A stretch of DNA of 64,000 nucleotides from Oscillatoriales cyanobacterium. Its GTDB lineage: Bacteria > Cyanobacteriota > Cyanobacteriia > Cyanobacteriales > Microcoleaceae. Shown one piece after another: positions 1 to 9,006 of this stretch; within the stretch, counting starts at the first letter, position 1, and every line of letters starts with the position of its first letter. The notes below the pieces were generated by a model. It was not told the DNA's origin, did no database searches, and saw nothing but the letters and a program-made list of their open reading frames with translations. The stretch is taken from contig RDXX01000041.1 in assembly GCA_004292955.1 (NCBI GenBank), positions 19,500 to 83,499 on the forward strand, given 5' to 3'. The position numbers and the translations under genes are program-made.

Positions 1-69
1 GTATTTGCCAGACTTCAAGAAAATATCGATAAAATGCAACAGTCAGGAGTGTCAGTAACCCTGCCCTAA
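1..69 (+). CDS. possible C-terminal tail of a gene cut by the window edge
   Basis: Frame 1 is open from the first base to a TAA at 67-69 and encodes 22 residues ending in GVSVTLP. The composition is protein-like, but there is too little to assign a family. A weak hairpin-plus-T-run follows at 224-260, which would fit the end of a transcription unit reading rightward. This could equally be a chance open frame. Confidence 0.3.
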   Translation, partial: VFARLQENIDKMQQSGVSVTLP

Positions 70-223
70 AGGGACGCTCGCTTGTAAGAGCAATCAAGCA
101 ATCTGTGCCGATCGGCTATCGTCTTAACTGACTAGCATTATTTAAGTCATGACACTCCTTGAATGCGACGCTAGTTGTCCGGTATCTATACCTGATGAAG
201 TATTAACATTGATGCCTCAAAAC

Positions 224-260
224 AAAACTCCTAAAGCAGAGATTGCATCAGGGGTTTTTT
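224..260 (+). terminator. weak candidate rho-independent terminator
   Basis: An arm AAAACTCCT (224-232) can pair with AGGGGTTTT (250-258) with one G-U pair, and the distal arm runs into six T residues (255-260). The loop is 17 nt. Apart from this the 70-506 gap contains no gene that I can support. Confidence 0.3.
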
Positions 261-506
261 ATTTGTACGGGCGATCTGAAGTGGGCGATCGACGTAACCT
301 CGTTGTTTCAGCTCTTTGTGTAAAATAAGTAGTAGCGATATCGCTACAAACCATTGTATTCTCTTTCCCTTTCCCGCATACTAATAACTGAACAGAGGTC
401 GCTAGATAAAAAACCTCTATCGGGGTTATGTCTATTCCAAAGTATACAAATACCTACTTCAACGGATTTTGGACGTTAAACAACTGTCTAGTCACAAGGA
501 AAGCTA

Positions 507-812
507 ATGAACAGTTATACATTTTCCGATGAATCTGTCCGAGATTTGAATGAGATTTGCGATTATATTAGTCGAAATAATCCTAGGACAGCCAGCGAGC
601 TTTTTGATGTGATTCGTCAAAAATGTAAACTTGTCGCTGAATTTCCCAATATGGGCAAACGCTATCACAGTTTAGCCCCCAACTTGCGCGGATTTATTGT
701 TAGGGATTATTTGATTTTTTACTACCCCAGAGCGGACGGGATTAATATTGCTCGCGTGCTGCGGGGCGATCGAGACTTGGAATTATTGTTTTCAGAATTA
801 GGGGAAGATTAA
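507..812 (+). CDS. ParE/RelE-superfamily toxin, no antitoxin beside it
   Basis: This 101-residue protein has the size and layout of type II ParE/RelE-fold toxins. The N-terminal segment with SDESVRDLNEICDYISRNN is the usual first helix, the middle RxxPNMGKRYHSLAPNLRG region matches the GxxYHxLxxGLRG-like stretch of the family, and the C-terminal VLRGDRDLELLF corresponds to the conserved HGxRDxExLL block, here with RGDRD instead of HGxRD. The start has an AGGAAA ribosome site 4 bases upstream. ParE toxins poison DNA gyrase and RelE toxins cleave mRNA; which applies cannot be told. The antitoxin normally lies immediately upstream, but the only frame there (428-535, 35 codons) does not resemble an antitoxin and overlaps the toxin. 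It is therefore an orphan toxin, possibly inactive or neutralised by an unlinked antitoxin. Confidence 0.75.
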   Translation: MNSYTFSDESVRDLNEICDYISRNNPRTASELFDVIRQKCKLVAEFPNMGKRYHSLAPNLRGFIVRDYLIFYYPRADGINIARVLRGDRDLELLFSELGED

Positions 813-984
813 TTAGCATTGGATCGCTCGTAAAGGGCGATCGCACTCATCGCACTCTCCTCCAAAAACGCGATCGCCCTAATTTATCTGCGTTTATCTC
901 CGTCCATCTGCCGACATCTGCGGTCAAAAAAATATCGATACCCCTTACAATCACAAACAATCTAAAATATAAAATCATAAAAAA

Positions 985-1800
985 ATGCTGCGACTCTCCC
1001 AAACCCAACTCAAAATTCTCGAAGAATGCCCCCGCAAATTCCAGCATAGCTACCTAGAACTACTCGCAAGCACCGCCTCCCCTGAACACAAAGAAAAACT
1101 CACATGGGGTAGCCACTTTCACCTTTTGATGCAGCAGCGAGAACTAGGATTGTCGATTGAATCCATCACCCAACAAGACCCAGAATTAGGACGATGTGTG
1201 GCAGCATTTATCAACGCCGCCCCCGAACTTTTTGCGAATTCAGAAAATAGCGACCAAATTTTCCGCCAAGCCGAGCACCCCCGCATCTTGATTTTTCAAG
1301 ACTACCTATTCACCGTTATCTATGATTTGCTAATAGCCGAACCAAACGCTGCCCAAATTCTCGACTGGAAAACCTATCCCCGCCCTCAAAAATCAAAATG
1401 GATAGCCGAAAGTTGGCAAACCCGACTCTATTTATACGTTCTAGTAGAAACCAGTGACTATTCCCCGGAACAAGTTTCAATGACATACTGGTTCGTACAA
1501 TTGCAAGGAGAAGAACCGCCGCAAAAACTCACATTTTCCTACAATCAAATAGAACACGATCGCACAAAACAAGATTTAATCCAAATATTGCAGCAGCTAA
1601 CCGACTGGCGACAGCGCTATACCGAAGGTGGCGAATTCTTCCCCCAAGTACAAATTAGTTCCAATCTTTGCGATTCCTGTCAATTCGCCACTCGCTGCAA
1701 CCGCACCCAAAATTCCAAAGCTTCCTCATCAAATCTTCCAGCAGAAACTCCCACAAATTGGTTGCCAAATCTTGCTATAATCGAGGAGATATCTATATAA
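985..1800 (+). CDS. PD-(D/E)XK nuclease family protein, Cas4/AddB-like, with likely Fe-S cysteines
   Basis: This 271-residue protein belongs to the RecB-type PD-(D/E)XK nuclease superfamily. The catalytic core is visible as IYDLL followed by ILDWKT (D and K near residues 127-129) and the QTRLYLYVL motif (QxxxY) about 20 residues later. One cysteine near the N terminus (Cys15, in EECPRKFQ) and a C-terminal Cx2Cx5C (Cys229, Cys232, Cys238) reproduce the four-cysteine arrangement that binds a 4Fe-4S cluster in Cas4 and AddB. The start ATG has no strong ribosome site. The recJ gene starts 124 bp downstream on the same strand, so the two may act together in DNA end processing; that link is inference. 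No other cas gene is near; the cas6 at 44.2 kb is unlinked. Confidence 0.8.
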   Translation: MLRLSQTQLKILEECPRKFQHSYLELLASTASPEHKEKLTWGSHFHLLMQQRELGLSIESITQQDPELGRCVAAFINAAPELFANSENSDQIFRQAEHPRILIFQDYLFTVIYDLLIAEPNAAQILDWKTYPRPQKSKWIAESWQTRLYLYVLVETSDYSPEQVSMTYWFVQLQGEEPPQKLTFSYNQIEHDRTKQDLIQILQQLTDWRQRYTEGGEFFPQVQISSNLCDSCQFATRCNRTQNSKASSSNLPAETPTNWLPNLAIIEEISI

Positions 1801-1923
1801 TATAACCTTTGACTATCCAAACTCTTTGGACTATCGCTGGGTGGGGGCGGGTTTATAGATATTGTCGATTTGAATTAAAGATTTTTGGTGAACCCGCCCC
1901 TACTTTAATTAATGAATTAACCT

Positions 1924-4497
1924 ATGACACAACTACTTCAACAATGGCAAAGTCAACCCTTACCTCAACCCCCAGACTGGCTGATTCAAGCTGTCAGAAA
2001 TCACGCGCCAGAATTACCCGGAAACTATGCCGCTGCACTTCTCTATTATAGAGGAATTCAAAACCCGGAAGAAATACCAGGTTTCCTGAATCCCAAACTT
2101 TACCAACCAGCAAGTCCGTTTGAATTCGGACTAGAAATGAACTGGGCGATAGAAAGAATTCAGAAAGCAAGAAACAGCGCCGAAAAAGTTGCAATTTGGG
2201 GAGATTTCGACGCGGACGGCATTACCTCAACTTCGGTACTTTGGGACGGATTGGGAGAGTTTTTTGTTCAAAATGACCAACTAACTTATTACATTCCCAA
2301 CCGATTAACAGAATCTCACGGTCTTAATATTCCCGGAATAAACAATTTACATAAATCTGGAATTAGCTTAATTATTACCTGCGATACTGGCAGCACAAAT
2401 ATCGCGGAAATCGAATATGCTACCAGCTTAAATATTGATACAATTATCACCGATCACCATACATTACCGGACGATCGCCCTCCAGCGACGGCAATCATCA
2501 ATCCCCGGTACTTTTCGCCCAACCACCAACTGTTTAACCTGTCCGGCGTTGCGGTAGCTTACAAATTAATCGAAGCACTATACCACACATTGCCGGATAT
2601 TCCGCAACGACCGCTGACCGATTTATTGGAGTTAGTGGCGATCGGCTTAATTGCCGATTTAGTCCAACTTACAGGAGATTGTCGCTACCTAGCACAACTC
2701 GGCATCGCACAACTGCAAAAACAAATCACAAATCCCACCCGTCCGGGAGTTGCAAAATTGCTCGAACTGTGCAAACGAGCGGGCGATCGCCCAACCGACA
2801 TTTCCTTCGGCCTCGGCCCCCGAATCAACGCCGTCAGTCGCATTCAAGGATCCGCCAGCTTCTGCGTAGAACTCCTCACCAGCCGGGACAAAAAACGCTG
2901 CGAAGAACTAGCAAATCTAACCGAAATTGCCAACACCAGACGCAAATCTTTGCAAAAAGATGTGGCCAAAGATGCCGCCGAAAAACTAGCCAAACTAGAC
3001 TTGTCAACCACCAGCGTCATCGTCCTCAGTGACCCACAATGGCCCGTAGGAGTATTAGGATTAGTGGCGGGACAAATCGCCCAAGAATACGGCCGCCCGG
3101 TAATTTTATTCTGCACGGAAGGAAGCGAAGAAATCAAAGAAACTATTCCAGAAACTAAATTTATAGATTCTTTTGACTCGGATTCCGAAACACTTTATCA
3201 ATCTAAAATCCAAAATCCAAAATCTAAAATTGCCCGCGGTTCTGCCCGTTCCGCCAATCAAATCGACCTTTACCAATTAGTCAAAGACCAAGCGCATTTA
3301 TTGGATAGATTCGGCGGTCATCCCTTTGCGGCTGGCTTGAGTCTCCCAGTTGAAAATATCCCGCTATTTACGGATGCTATAAATCAGCAACTGCGACAGC
3401 AATACAGCACGGATAGTTTGACATCGGCACCAGTTGTAGCGGACTTAAAAATTACTGTCGCGGAATTAGGCAAACAGTTATTTCAAGAACTGAAATTGCT
3501 TGAACCCTGCGGCATGGGCAATCCCGCACCAAAATTGCTGATTGAAAATTGCTGGTTTAAGAATATCTACAATAGAAATATTAAAGATTCACAGGGAAAA
3601 GAAGTAAAGTATATCAAAACTTCTTTTGAAATTTGGGATGAATCTAGTCATGCAGGATTTCCCGGCATTTGGTGGGGACATTACCGAGATGAAGTTCCCG
3701 AAGGGCGGTGCGATGCGACTGTCGAACTCGATTTCAATACTTATACGTCGAACTATGAAGTGCGGTTGATAGCAGTGCGGGAACGCACGGATGACAAACA
3801 AGTTAGTTCGCAGACTAAAATTGATTGGATATTGGACTGGCGCAAGATAAATAATAATAATGAAGAGTTGCTAGCAGTTATTAGCACACACTTGGAATCG
3901 GAAAGGCTGCCAGAAAATCTAGCGGACAATTCAGCAATGCTCGATCGCGAAAACTCGATTATCCTCAAAGAATGCCCCGCAAGCTGGGACGAATTGCGCG
4001 TCTGGTTTCGGCAAGCACAGCACACTCAGAAAAAACTCGCGATCGCCTATACTTTACCCCCATTGCTACCGCCGCAGCAAATCTGCCAACAGCTAATCGG
4101 CATCGCCAAATACCTCAGCCGCACCAACAAACCCGTCACCAGACAGCAACTAAGCCAAAAACTCGGCATCAGCGACACCTCGCTGCAACTTGGATTCACA
4201 ACGTTAAAACATCTGGGTTTCAAAGTCAATTATCGCGATCGGGCTTTTCACATCACCAGACAACCCGAAGCCAGAGAAATCGGAGATCATACCTCCAAAC
4301 CCTTATTCTCTAGCCCCTCAACTCAATTCTTAGTGCCAAATTCCCCCATCGCCGCCCGTTATGCAGCGCAATTCCTAGCAGCAGTCTGGGAAGAACAATT
4401 CCGGCGAAAATATTTCTGTGAAGTACCTCTTTCTACCATTGTGTCGATCGCCCGAGAGACCATTTTCCAAGAAGATTATACAGACACTCTCTTCTAA
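1924..4497 (+). CDS. recJ: single-stranded-DNA-specific 5'-3' exonuclease RecJ
   Basis: RecJ degrades single-stranded DNA 5'-3' in recombination and mismatch or base-excision repair. Its DHH-family signatures are all present: the metal-binding DFDADG near residues 93-98, ITDHHT near 175-180, the DHHA1 motif RFGGHPFAAG near 463-472, and the CGMGNPAP block of the OB-like domain. At 857 residues it is longer than E. coli RecJ (about 577); a long C-terminal extension with a winged-helix-like segment (RQQLSQKLGISDTSLQLG) is usual in cyanobacteria. An extra segment just before the conserved GSARS motif is encoded partly by a heptamer repeat (see 3200-3231). A repair nuclease gene lies upstream; a palindromic repeat and a C/T tract follow the stop. 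Confidence 0.95.
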   Translation: MTQLLQQWQSQPLPQPPDWLIQAVRNHAPELPGNYAAALLYYRGIQNPEEIPGFLNPKLYQPASPFEFGLEMNWAIERIQKARNSAEKVAIWGDFDADGITSTSVLWDGLGEFFVQNDQLTYYIPNRLTESHGLNIPGINNLHKSGISLIITCDTGSTNIAEIEYATSLNIDTIITDHHTLPDDRPPATAIINPRYFSPNHQLFNLSGVAVAYKLIEALYHTLPDIPQRPLTDLLELVAIGLIADLVQLTGDCRYLAQLGIAQLQKQITNPTRPGVAKLLELCKRAGDRPTDISFGLGPRINAVSRIQGSASFCVELLTSRDKKRCEELANLTEIANTRRKSLQKDVAKDAAEKLAKLDLSTTSVIVLSDPQWPVGVLGLVAGQIAQEYGRPVILFCTEGSEEIKETIPETKFIDSFDSDSETLYQSKIQNPKSKIARGSARSANQIDLYQLVKDQAHLLDRFGGHPFAAGLSLPVENIPLFTDAINQQLRQQYSTDSLTSAPVVADLKITVAELGKQLFQELKLLEPCGMGNPAPKLLIENCWFKNIYNRNIKDSQGKEVKYIKTSFEIWDESSHAGFPGIWWGHYRDEVPEGRCDATVELDFNTYTSNYEVRLIAVRERTDDKQVSSQTKIDWILDWRKINNNNEELLAVISTHLESERLPENLADNSAMLDRENSIILKECPASWDELRVWFRQAQHTQKKLAIAYTLPPLLPPQQICQQLIGIAKYLSRTNKPVTRQQLSQKLGISDTSLQLGFTTLKHLGFKVNYRDRAFHITRQPEAREIGDHTSKPLFSSPSTQFLVPNSPIAARYAAQFLAAVWEEQFRRKYFCEVPLSTIVSIARETIFQEDYTDTLF
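3200..3231 (+). repeat. in-frame TCTAAAA/TCCAAAA heptamer repeat inside recJ
   Basis: About four and a half copies of a 7-base unit (TCTAAAA, TCCAAAA, TCCAAAA, TCTAAAA) lie within the recJ reading frame and are translated as SKIQNPKSKI. The same heptamer occurs in non-coding DNA of this window at about 10473-10512, 29020-29035, 29920-29940 and 55513-55545, so this is a dispersed short tandem repeat that landed in a gene without breaking the frame. Confidence 0.85.
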
Positions 4498-4521
4498 TTG
4501 AGACCTTGCACTTTTTTCCGT

Positions 4522-4540
4522 AACAGGCAAGATGCCTGTT
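4522..4540 (+). repeat. palindromic repeat with AACAGGCAAGATGCCTGTT core (family B)
   Basis: AACAGGCA and TGCCTGTT form a perfect 8-bp stem around a 3-nt loop, 25 bp after the recJ stop, where it may act as a transcript end. The same core recurs near 45360-45376 and three times inside the oxidase gene at 54831-54963. Confidence 0.8.
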
Positions 4541-4639
4541 CCACTCACCTGATAACTTTTAGTGTGGGGCCAGCACGCAAAATCTTAGATAGGAAATGTT
4601 TCCAAGCTTTACTCAATTTAAATTGTATATCTCAATCGT

Positions 4640-4799
4640 CTCCCCCCTCTCCCCCTCTCCCATTCTCCCCATTCTCCCCATTCTCCCCCTCTCCCCATTC
4701 TCCCCCTCTCCCCGTCTCCCATTCTCCCCCTCTCCCCATTCTCCCCGTCTCCCCCTCTCCCCCTCTCCCCATTCTCCCCATTCTCCCCCTCTCCCTCCC
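4640..4799 (+). repeat. 160-bp polypyrimidine tract of CCCCTCTC / CCCCATTCTC units
   Basis: The plus strand is almost purely C and T, built from interleaved units TCTCCCC, CCCTCTCC, CCCATTCTC and CCCGTCTC. It lies in the 506-bp gap between recJ and the phosphatase gene. Such strand-biased tracts can form triplex (H-DNA) structures. Open frames on the minus strand here encode only Gly/Glu/Arg-rich strings and are artefacts of the repeat. Confidence 0.9.
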
Positions 4800-5003
4800 A
4801 GGGCTGATTCCTGACGTGGAGGCCACATCTCAGTTTTAAGAAATATCTTAGTTCTGAATCGATGCCGGTAAAATAAGGCATAGGGCAATGGCAGTTATCC
4901 GTTGCGAGTCACGTCCAAAACTCAAAACCCATAACTTACCACCCCAAACCCAAAACTCCCCCACCGCTTTCACTCGATCGCACATCTCCAATATAAAACC
5001 CCT

Positions 5004-7265
5004 ATGCTCCTCTGTCCCCGCTGCCAATTTGAAAATCCCAATCTAAACAAGTTTTGTCAACAATGCGGAAATTCCCTAACTTACAAAGCTTGCCACCAAT
5101 GCGGAACCCAAGTCGCTGTTAGCGCCGAATTATGTCAGAATTGTGGCGTCACAACAGGTCAAGTGTGGCGGGCGATTATCTGCGGTCGATCGAACCTTCC
5201 AGCAGTCCAGCTAGAGCAGTCAACTATACCATCAGCCGAGCTTACACAAAAAACCGACAATTTTCCAGAAACCCGATCGGCCCAAAACTCTCCCCAATCG
5301 ATCGCAGACACCATTAAAACAGAAATTACCGCCGATTCTCCACAACTTGATGCGGCCGAATCCAGCAGCCCAGAAATTAGTGGCGCTGAAATTGTCGTGG
5401 GGGCGATCGCCACCGAATCCTTTCAAACAGAACAAAAAAGCTCTACTACAACACCAGAGCGCGAAATAACCCCATCTGACAACATTTTCACGGCCGCACC
5501 ACCGCCAGAACCAACCCAGGAAGCAACAGAGAACCCCGAGGGCGCATCTCCCCCATCCCCAAAAATCTCCGCCCCCTATTCCGAATATTTAATCCCTTCC
5601 CAGCCAATAGGAGCTTATTTAGACAGCCAACAGCGCTACCAACTCCTAGAAACCTTGCCAGCAAGAAAACCCTCAGACACAGTATCAGCAACAGTATTGG
5701 ACTGTCAGCCGCTGCAAATGTCACCCCTCAAAGCAATGCTAGCAGCCAACTCTGCCAGCGTCGCCAAACGCACATCCCCCTACACCGCAGCAATCAAAGC
5801 CGGAGAAAATGCGACCAATTCCGCCTTAGCAGAACTTTGCCAAGGCATAGCTGAACCTTATCTGGCACTGCGGTGGCACTTCTCTCACAACCTGCCAGTC
5901 ATTCACGATAGCTGGTCAGACAACCAACAGGCCGTGCTGCTGCTAGAAGACTGTTCGCAATGGCCGCTGCTGGTAGAACGCTGGAGTCAACCCGAAACTT
6001 CCACCCAGCAAATTGTGTACTGGCTGCACGAAATGACCGAACTTTGGGCGGCCCTCGAACCCTGGCGCTGCCGCCAAAGCTTGTTGGAACTAACAAATTT
6101 GCGGGTCAATCCCGACTCTTCCTTTTCCTTTGCCTCTTTGCGGTTGCAATACCTCTATCCCGAACCCGCCGGTTCAAACCTGCAACTGGTAGATTTGGGG
6201 CAATTGTGGCAGGCGATATTTAACCAGTCCGAGCGCACTCAGTTTGGCGCCTTGCTCGAACTGCTGCAACAAATGTACAGAGGCGAGATTACCACAATAG
6301 AAGAATTGCGATCGCGCCTGGAAACCGTTCCCCTCGAACTCCAATCCGCACCTTCACCAACCTTAACCCCCACCCGTTTCCAAACAGACATCCCCGACAA
6401 CTCGCCCCCCGAAGTTGTTGGTGAAGTCTTAACCCAGCCCATGCCCGTCCAGATTTACAGTTTAGAAGACGCAGGTCTCACCGATGTCGGCCGCACCCGC
6501 GAGCACAACGAAGACTTCTTCAGCATCTGGACTCAGCTTAACAAACTCGAAACCTCCTTCGGTCGCATCTTTCAAACCAAAGGGCTTTACATTCTCTGCG
6601 ACGGGATGGGCGGACACGACAGCGGAGAAGTAGCCAGTCAATTAGCCGCTGAAACCCTCAGGGAATTCTTCCAAACCAGTTGGGAAAATCAACTACCCGA
6701 GCCTGATACCATTCGGCAGGGAGTGCTGCTAGCCAACAAAGCCATCTTTGAAATCAATCAAAAGGACGGTCGCTCTGGCATCGGCCGCATGGGTACAACC
6801 CTAGTCGCAGTCTTAGTTCAAGACACCAAATTCGCCGTTGCTCACGTCGGCGACAGTCGTCTCTACCGACTCCGAAAGGGACAGACACTAGAAAAAATCA
6901 CCTCAGATCACGAAGTAGGCCAGCGCGAAATTAAGCGCGGGGTTGACGCCGAAACTGCTTATTCCCGTCCCGACGCCTATCAACTAACTCAAGCCATTGG
7001 CCCGCGAGACGGCAATTTTCTCAAGCCAGACGTGCAGTTTTTAGACTTGTCCGAAGATACTTTATTGATTTTGGCTTCCGACGGTTTGACAGATAATGAT
7101 TTGTTAGAAACTCACTGGCGTGAAACTCTCGCACCTCTGTTCAATCCCCAAGCTAATCTCGACGAGGCAGTTGCCGACTTGATCGAACTAGGGAACACAC
7201 GCAACGGTCATGACAATATCACGGCAATTATCATTCGGGCGCAGGTAGGCCCATTTCGATTTTAG
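5004..7265 (+). CDS. PP2C-type serine/threonine phosphatase with N-terminal double zinc ribbon
   Basis: This 753-residue protein starts with two zinc-ribbon CxxC pairs (CPRCQFENPNLNKFCQQCG at 4-22, then CHQCG and CQNCG to about residue 48), followed by a long low-complexity Pro/Thr/Glu-rich linker (about 60-200), a central region of unrecognised fold (about 205-460), and a C-terminal PP2C domain (about 488-750). The metal-coordinating PP2C motifs are seen: EHNEDF near 497, LCDGMGGHDSGE near 531, GDSRLYR near 615, ASDGLTD near 692 and GHDNIT near 735. It should dephosphorylate Ser/Thr-phosphorylated proteins using Mn2+/Mg2+. The next gene encodes an FHA-Ser/Thr kinase that also has a zinc ribbon, so the two probably form an opposing kinase-phosphatase pair; that pairing is inference from order. 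Confidence 0.93.
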   Translation: MLLCPRCQFENPNLNKFCQQCGNSLTYKACHQCGTQVAVSAELCQNCGVTTGQVWRAIICGRSNLPAVQLEQSTIPSAELTQKTDNFPETRSAQNSPQSIADTIKTEITADSPQLDAAESSSPEISGAEIVVGAIATESFQTEQKSSTTTPEREITPSDNIFTAAPPPEPTQEATENPEGASPPSPKISAPYSEYLIPSQPIGAYLDSQQRYQLLETLPARKPSDTVSATVLDCQPLQMSPLKAMLAANSASVAKRTSPYTAAIKAGENATNSALAELCQGIAEPYLALRWHFSHNLPVIHDSWSDNQQAVLLLEDCSQWPLLVERWSQPETSTQQIVYWLHEMTELWAALEPWRCRQSLLELTNLRVNPDSSFSFASLRLQYLYPEPAGSNLQLVDLGQLWQAIFNQSERTQFGALLELLQQMYRGEITTIEELRSRLETVPLELQSAPSPTLTPTRFQTDIPDNSPPEVVGEVLTQPMPVQIYSLEDAGLTDVGRTREHNEDFFSIWTQLNKLETSFGRIFQTKGLYILCDGMGGHDSGEVASQLAAETLREFFQTSWENQLPEPDTIRQGVLLANKAIFEINQKDGRSGIGRMGTTLVAVLVQDTKFAVAHVGDSRLYRLRKGQTLEKITSDHEVGQREIKRGVDAETAYSRPDAYQLTQAIGPRDGNFLKPDVQFLDLSEDTLLILASDGLTDNDLLETHWRETLAPLFNPQANLDEAVADLIELGNTRNGHDNITAIIIRAQVGPFRF

Positions 7266-7657
7266 AATTGGGTGCTGCCAACTTTTTTAAAGGCGGTGGC
7301 GGGCAGTCTTAGATTGAAACCTGCAATTGTTGCATGGCAAAGGAAGATTAACTTTGGCATCCGTCATCAAAAACTTGTTCGGCTTGCCGCGATATTCAAG
7401 TAATGTCATTACAACAACCAGTTTTTGATTTTTAATGTTGCAGTCTGTCGATCGATCGGGAGTTAAACGCAGCGATTCTTTAATCTCTCATTCCCACGAT
7501 CGGCGAGTCAAGATGCGTTGTTCTGAATTGACCCTTTAGACTAGAAATAGCCGGCTACCTAGAAAGCAGCACGAAATAAGTTTCTTATGTGTCATACATA
7601 TCAGTATTGTCAACCTTCTCTCAATTTGATCTGGCAGATTAATCAAATCAATCTAAA
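7266..7657. other. 392-bp intergenic region between phosphatase and kinase genes
   Basis: No gene is supported here. The length suggests the kinase has its own promoter, but I could not pick a convincing -35/-10 pair. Confidence 0.5.
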
Positions 7658-8899
7658 ATGCTGCTGACTCTTTTAGATCCAGAAAAAAATACCCCTCTGC
7701 AACAGTGGAGTTTCGAGAACGAGTCCATTGTCCGCATCGGCCGATCGCCTGAAAATCATGTTGTGATTCCCAATGCTTTGGTGTCGCGGGATCACGTGGA
7801 ATTGCAAAGAGTTAAAAGCGGTGCTAACCGCCAGTGGTATTTAGTCAATTCCGGGACAAATGGCACTTTTGTTAACGGTACTCTCATGTCTCAGGGTTGG
7901 ATATCCGACGGTGCCCTGATCCAATTGGCGCGGGACGGCCCAATTCTGCATTTCCAAGTTCTGACTATTCAAGTCGGCGGCAAAATTGAGGCGATCCCTA
8001 CTCTCAATCCTGGGACGCCGCGGTGTACCCACGCGGGAAATCCGCCCGGTAATTTATTCTGCATCCACTGTGGGGAACCGATTAAAGTCGATCGCACAAT
8101 CCGCCACTACCAAGTGCTGCGAACTTTGGGCCAAGGCGGTATGGGAACAACAACTTTAGCCTGGGATCGACAGAAAGCCAAAGCTCAACAACCGGGAAGT
8201 TCTCCCGCAGCTTCTCTGGTAGTTCTCAAGGAAATGAATGCTGACATGGCTCAAATAGTCAAAGCTCAAGAACTGTTTGAACGTGAAGCTAAAACTCTCA
8301 AAGCGCTGCACCATCCTGGTATTCCTCAGTTTTTTGACTTTTTTGTCGAAGGTGGCAAAAAATATTTGGTGATGGAAATGCTCCACGGCGAGGATTTAGA
8401 AAAACGCATTTACAATCGCGGGCCAGTTGCTCCCCAACAGGCGATCGAGTGGATGATCCAAACCTGTGAAATTTTGGACTACATTCACTCTCAAAAACCC
8501 CCGATCGTCCACCGGGATATTAAACCTGCTAATTTGCTAGTGCGCCACCGCGACAATGGCATTACAGTGCTGGATTTTGGCGCGGTTAAAGAAATCGGCA
8601 CTCCTCCGGGTACTCGCATCGGCGTGGAAGGCTACACCGCACCAGAACAAGACCGGGGACAGCCTCTCCCTCAGTCAGATTTATATGCTATTGGGCCGAC
8701 TTTGATTTTTTTGCTGACAGCCCAAAGCCCTCAAAAGTTTTACGGAAAAATTACTAGAGGTTACGGATTTAAGCTCGATAATATTCCGACGATCGGCCCG
8801 AAGTTGCGGGAGGTCATTCTACGAACCACAGCAGCTAAACCTGGGGATCGCTTTCAAACTGCTCAACAATTAGCTAGAGCTCTAGCCACTTGTCTTTAA
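7658..8899 (+). CDS. FHA-domain serine/threonine protein kinase
   Basis: The 413-residue protein has an N-terminal FHA domain (about 1-105), which reads phosphothreonine, with the conserved RIGRSPENHVVIP and SRDHVEL motifs and the NGTFVNG turn. A short zinc-ribbon-like stretch follows (CTHAG...CIHCG, about 124-144). The Hanks-type kinase domain (about 150-410) shows the glycine loop GQGGMGTT, the VVLKEM lysine, the catalytic loop HRDIKPANLL, DFG and the activation segment GYTAPEQ, so it should be active. It ends soon after the kinase domain with no membrane segment, so it is cytoplasmic. It probably acts with the upstream PP2C phosphatase; substrates are unknown. Confidence 0.93.
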   Translation: MLLTLLDPEKNTPLQQWSFENESIVRIGRSPENHVVIPNALVSRDHVELQRVKSGANRQWYLVNSGTNGTFVNGTLMSQGWISDGALIQLARDGPILHFQVLTIQVGGKIEAIPTLNPGTPRCTHAGNPPGNLFCIHCGEPIKVDRTIRHYQVLRTLGQGGMGTTTLAWDRQKAKAQQPGSSPAASLVVLKEMNADMAQIVKAQELFEREAKTLKALHHPGIPQFFDFFVEGGKKYLVMEMLHGEDLEKRIYNRGPVAPQQAIEWMIQTCEILDYIHSQKPPIVHRDIKPANLLVRHRDNGITVLDFGAVKEIGTPPGTRIGVEGYTAPEQDRGQPLPQSDLYAIGPTLIFLLTAQSPQKFYGKITRGYGFKLDNIPTIGPKLREVILRTTAAKPGDRFQTAQQLARALATCL

Positions 8900-8910
8900 T
8901 AGAAGGAACA

Positions 8911-8956
8911 GTCATTAGTCATTAGTCATTAGTCATTAGTCATTAGTCATTAGTCA
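8911..8956 (+). repeat. TTAGTCA heptamer tandem repeat
   Basis: About 6.5 copies of the heptamer GTCATTA start 12 bp after the kinase stop. Cyanobacterial short tandemly repeated repetitive (STRR) sequences are heptamers of this kind. Confidence 0.95.
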
Positions 8957-9006
8957 TATCAAATCCAGTAGCATCGGAATTATTAATATTACCGAAATCA
9001 GGAGAC

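Noticed and set aside
428..535. 35-codon frame upstream of and overlapping the ParE-like toxin
   Set aside because: Considered as antitoxin, but too short, overlaps by about 29 bp and lacks any ribbon-helix-helix or Phd-like pattern.
2679..3032. Basic 117-codon frame inside recJ
   Set aside because: Fully within recJ in another frame, Arg/His/Pro-rich composition; shadow of a real gene.
4613..4888. Gly/Glu/Arg-rich minus-strand frames of 60-90 codons
   Set aside because: They only read the C/T tract at 4640-4799 on the opposite strand in three frames.
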